In this document: one piece after another, positions 5,380 through 5,559 of the stretch | Layout: each line of letters starts with the position of its first letter | Numbering within the stretch: position 1 is the stretch's first letter | DNA from: Acidisphaera sp035272265 | GTDB lineage: Bacteria > Pseudomonadota > Alphaproteobacteria > Acetobacterales > Acetobacteraceae | Direction of reading: 5' to 3' | Length of the DNA stretch: 5,559 nt | Assembly: GCA_035272265.1 (NCBI GenBank) | Contig: DATEQV010000169.1 | Span: 1 to 5,559 of the forward strand | The notes under the pieces: model-generated | Database searches by the model: none | What the model was told of the DNA's origin: nothing | Seen by the model: the letters and a program-made list of their open reading frames with translations, nothing else | Made by a program: the position numbers and the translations under genes

Positions 5380-5559
5380 CTACTCGTCCCGCCGCGGCCG
5401 CGCCAGCAGTCCGGCGATCGCCTCGGCCAGCGTGATCCGGTCTGCCAGCAGGGCGTCGACGGCGCGGCAGATCGGCAGGTCCAGATCGCCCGCGCGCGCG
5501 ACCAGGGCAGGCGCGGCGACGGCGCCCTCCGTCGCGGTGGTGCGGTGCGACAGCACCTC
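5380..5559 (-). CDS. gpsA: C-terminal end of glycerol-3-phosphate dehydrogenase [NAD(P)+] (partial)
   Basis: Reading the minus strand from the right edge gives 59 residues to a TAG at 5380-5382. They begin EVLSHRTTATEGAVAAPAL, continue VARAGDLDLPICRAVDALL and end with ADRITLAEAIAGLLARPRRDE. This matches the end of GpsA proteins: a (V)EG..TAPAL segment, then LPI...V..LL.....L..AI..LL.RP.R.E. GpsA is cytoplasmic and reduces dihydroxyacetone phosphate to sn-glycerol 3-phosphate, the backbone precursor of phospholipids. The NAD-binding Rossmann part and catalytic lysine lie beyond the window. The assignment rests on the C-terminal pattern only. The antitoxin gene follows in the same direction after 49 bp and might be read through from gpsA. 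Confidence 0.82.
   Translation of the reverse strand, partial: EVLSHRTTATEGAVAAPALVARAGDLDLPICRAVDALLADRITLAEAIAGLLARPRRDE

Noticed and set aside
1..5559. CRISPR array, tRNA, rRNA or a novel defence system
   Set aside because: I saw no regularly spaced direct repeats, no tRNA-like cloverleaf or rRNA segment, and no cluster of unknown genes. The only mobile or defence-related genes are the resolvase fragment, the possible transposase tail and the lone antitoxin.

Overview
The window looks like a piece of a high-GC alphaproteobacterial chromosome: a housekeeping block with a decayed mobile-element patch at its left edge. The assignment to Alphaproteobacteria is an inference. It rests on the murJ-trpS gene pair, the character of the MurJ and TrpS proteins, the FitA-type antitoxin and a palindromic repeat of a type I recall from such genomes. 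I cannot name a genus from this sequence alone.

Left edge (1 to about 690): mobile-element debris. The frame open at position 1 ends at 122 and looks like the last ~39 residues of an IS4/Tn5-type transposase. Facing it is a serine resolvase gene (619 to 218, minus strand) whose catalytic domain is intact to residue 113. It then switches abruptly to unrelated sequence and stops, so helix E and the DNA-binding domain are lost. The switch point lies in a small imperfect inverted structure (about 160-280) built of TTATGCGAAG-like motifs. Upstream of the resolvase start is an AT-richer stretch with an inverted TTATGCAAA pair, a plausible remnant of its resolution (res) site. From about 691 to 954 no gene is visible, only a short GC hairpin.

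Core (955-3891, minus strand): a tight three-gene cluster read as murJ (lipid II flippase) - trpS (tryptophanyl-tRNA synthetase) - a 100-residue SCP2 sterol-carrier-like protein. The gaps are only 12 bp, so co-transcription is likely. It combines cell-wall precursor export, tRNA charging and a small presumed lipid-binding protein.

Right part (about 3892-5559): a divergent intergenic region separates murJ from a plus-strand gene for a five-helix DUF2189 membrane protein with a histidine-rich N-terminus. Then come a ~115-bp near-palindrome between convergent genes, a FitA-like ribbon-helix-helix antitoxin with no PIN toxin next to it, and, running off the right edge on the minus strand, the last 59 residues of what appears to be GpsA (glycerol-3-phosphate dehydrogenase).

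I found no convincing sign of a new multi-gene system. The points most worth a second look are the resolvase junction with its repeated motifs, the orphan antitoxin, and the large palindrome in the place where the toxin would be expected.
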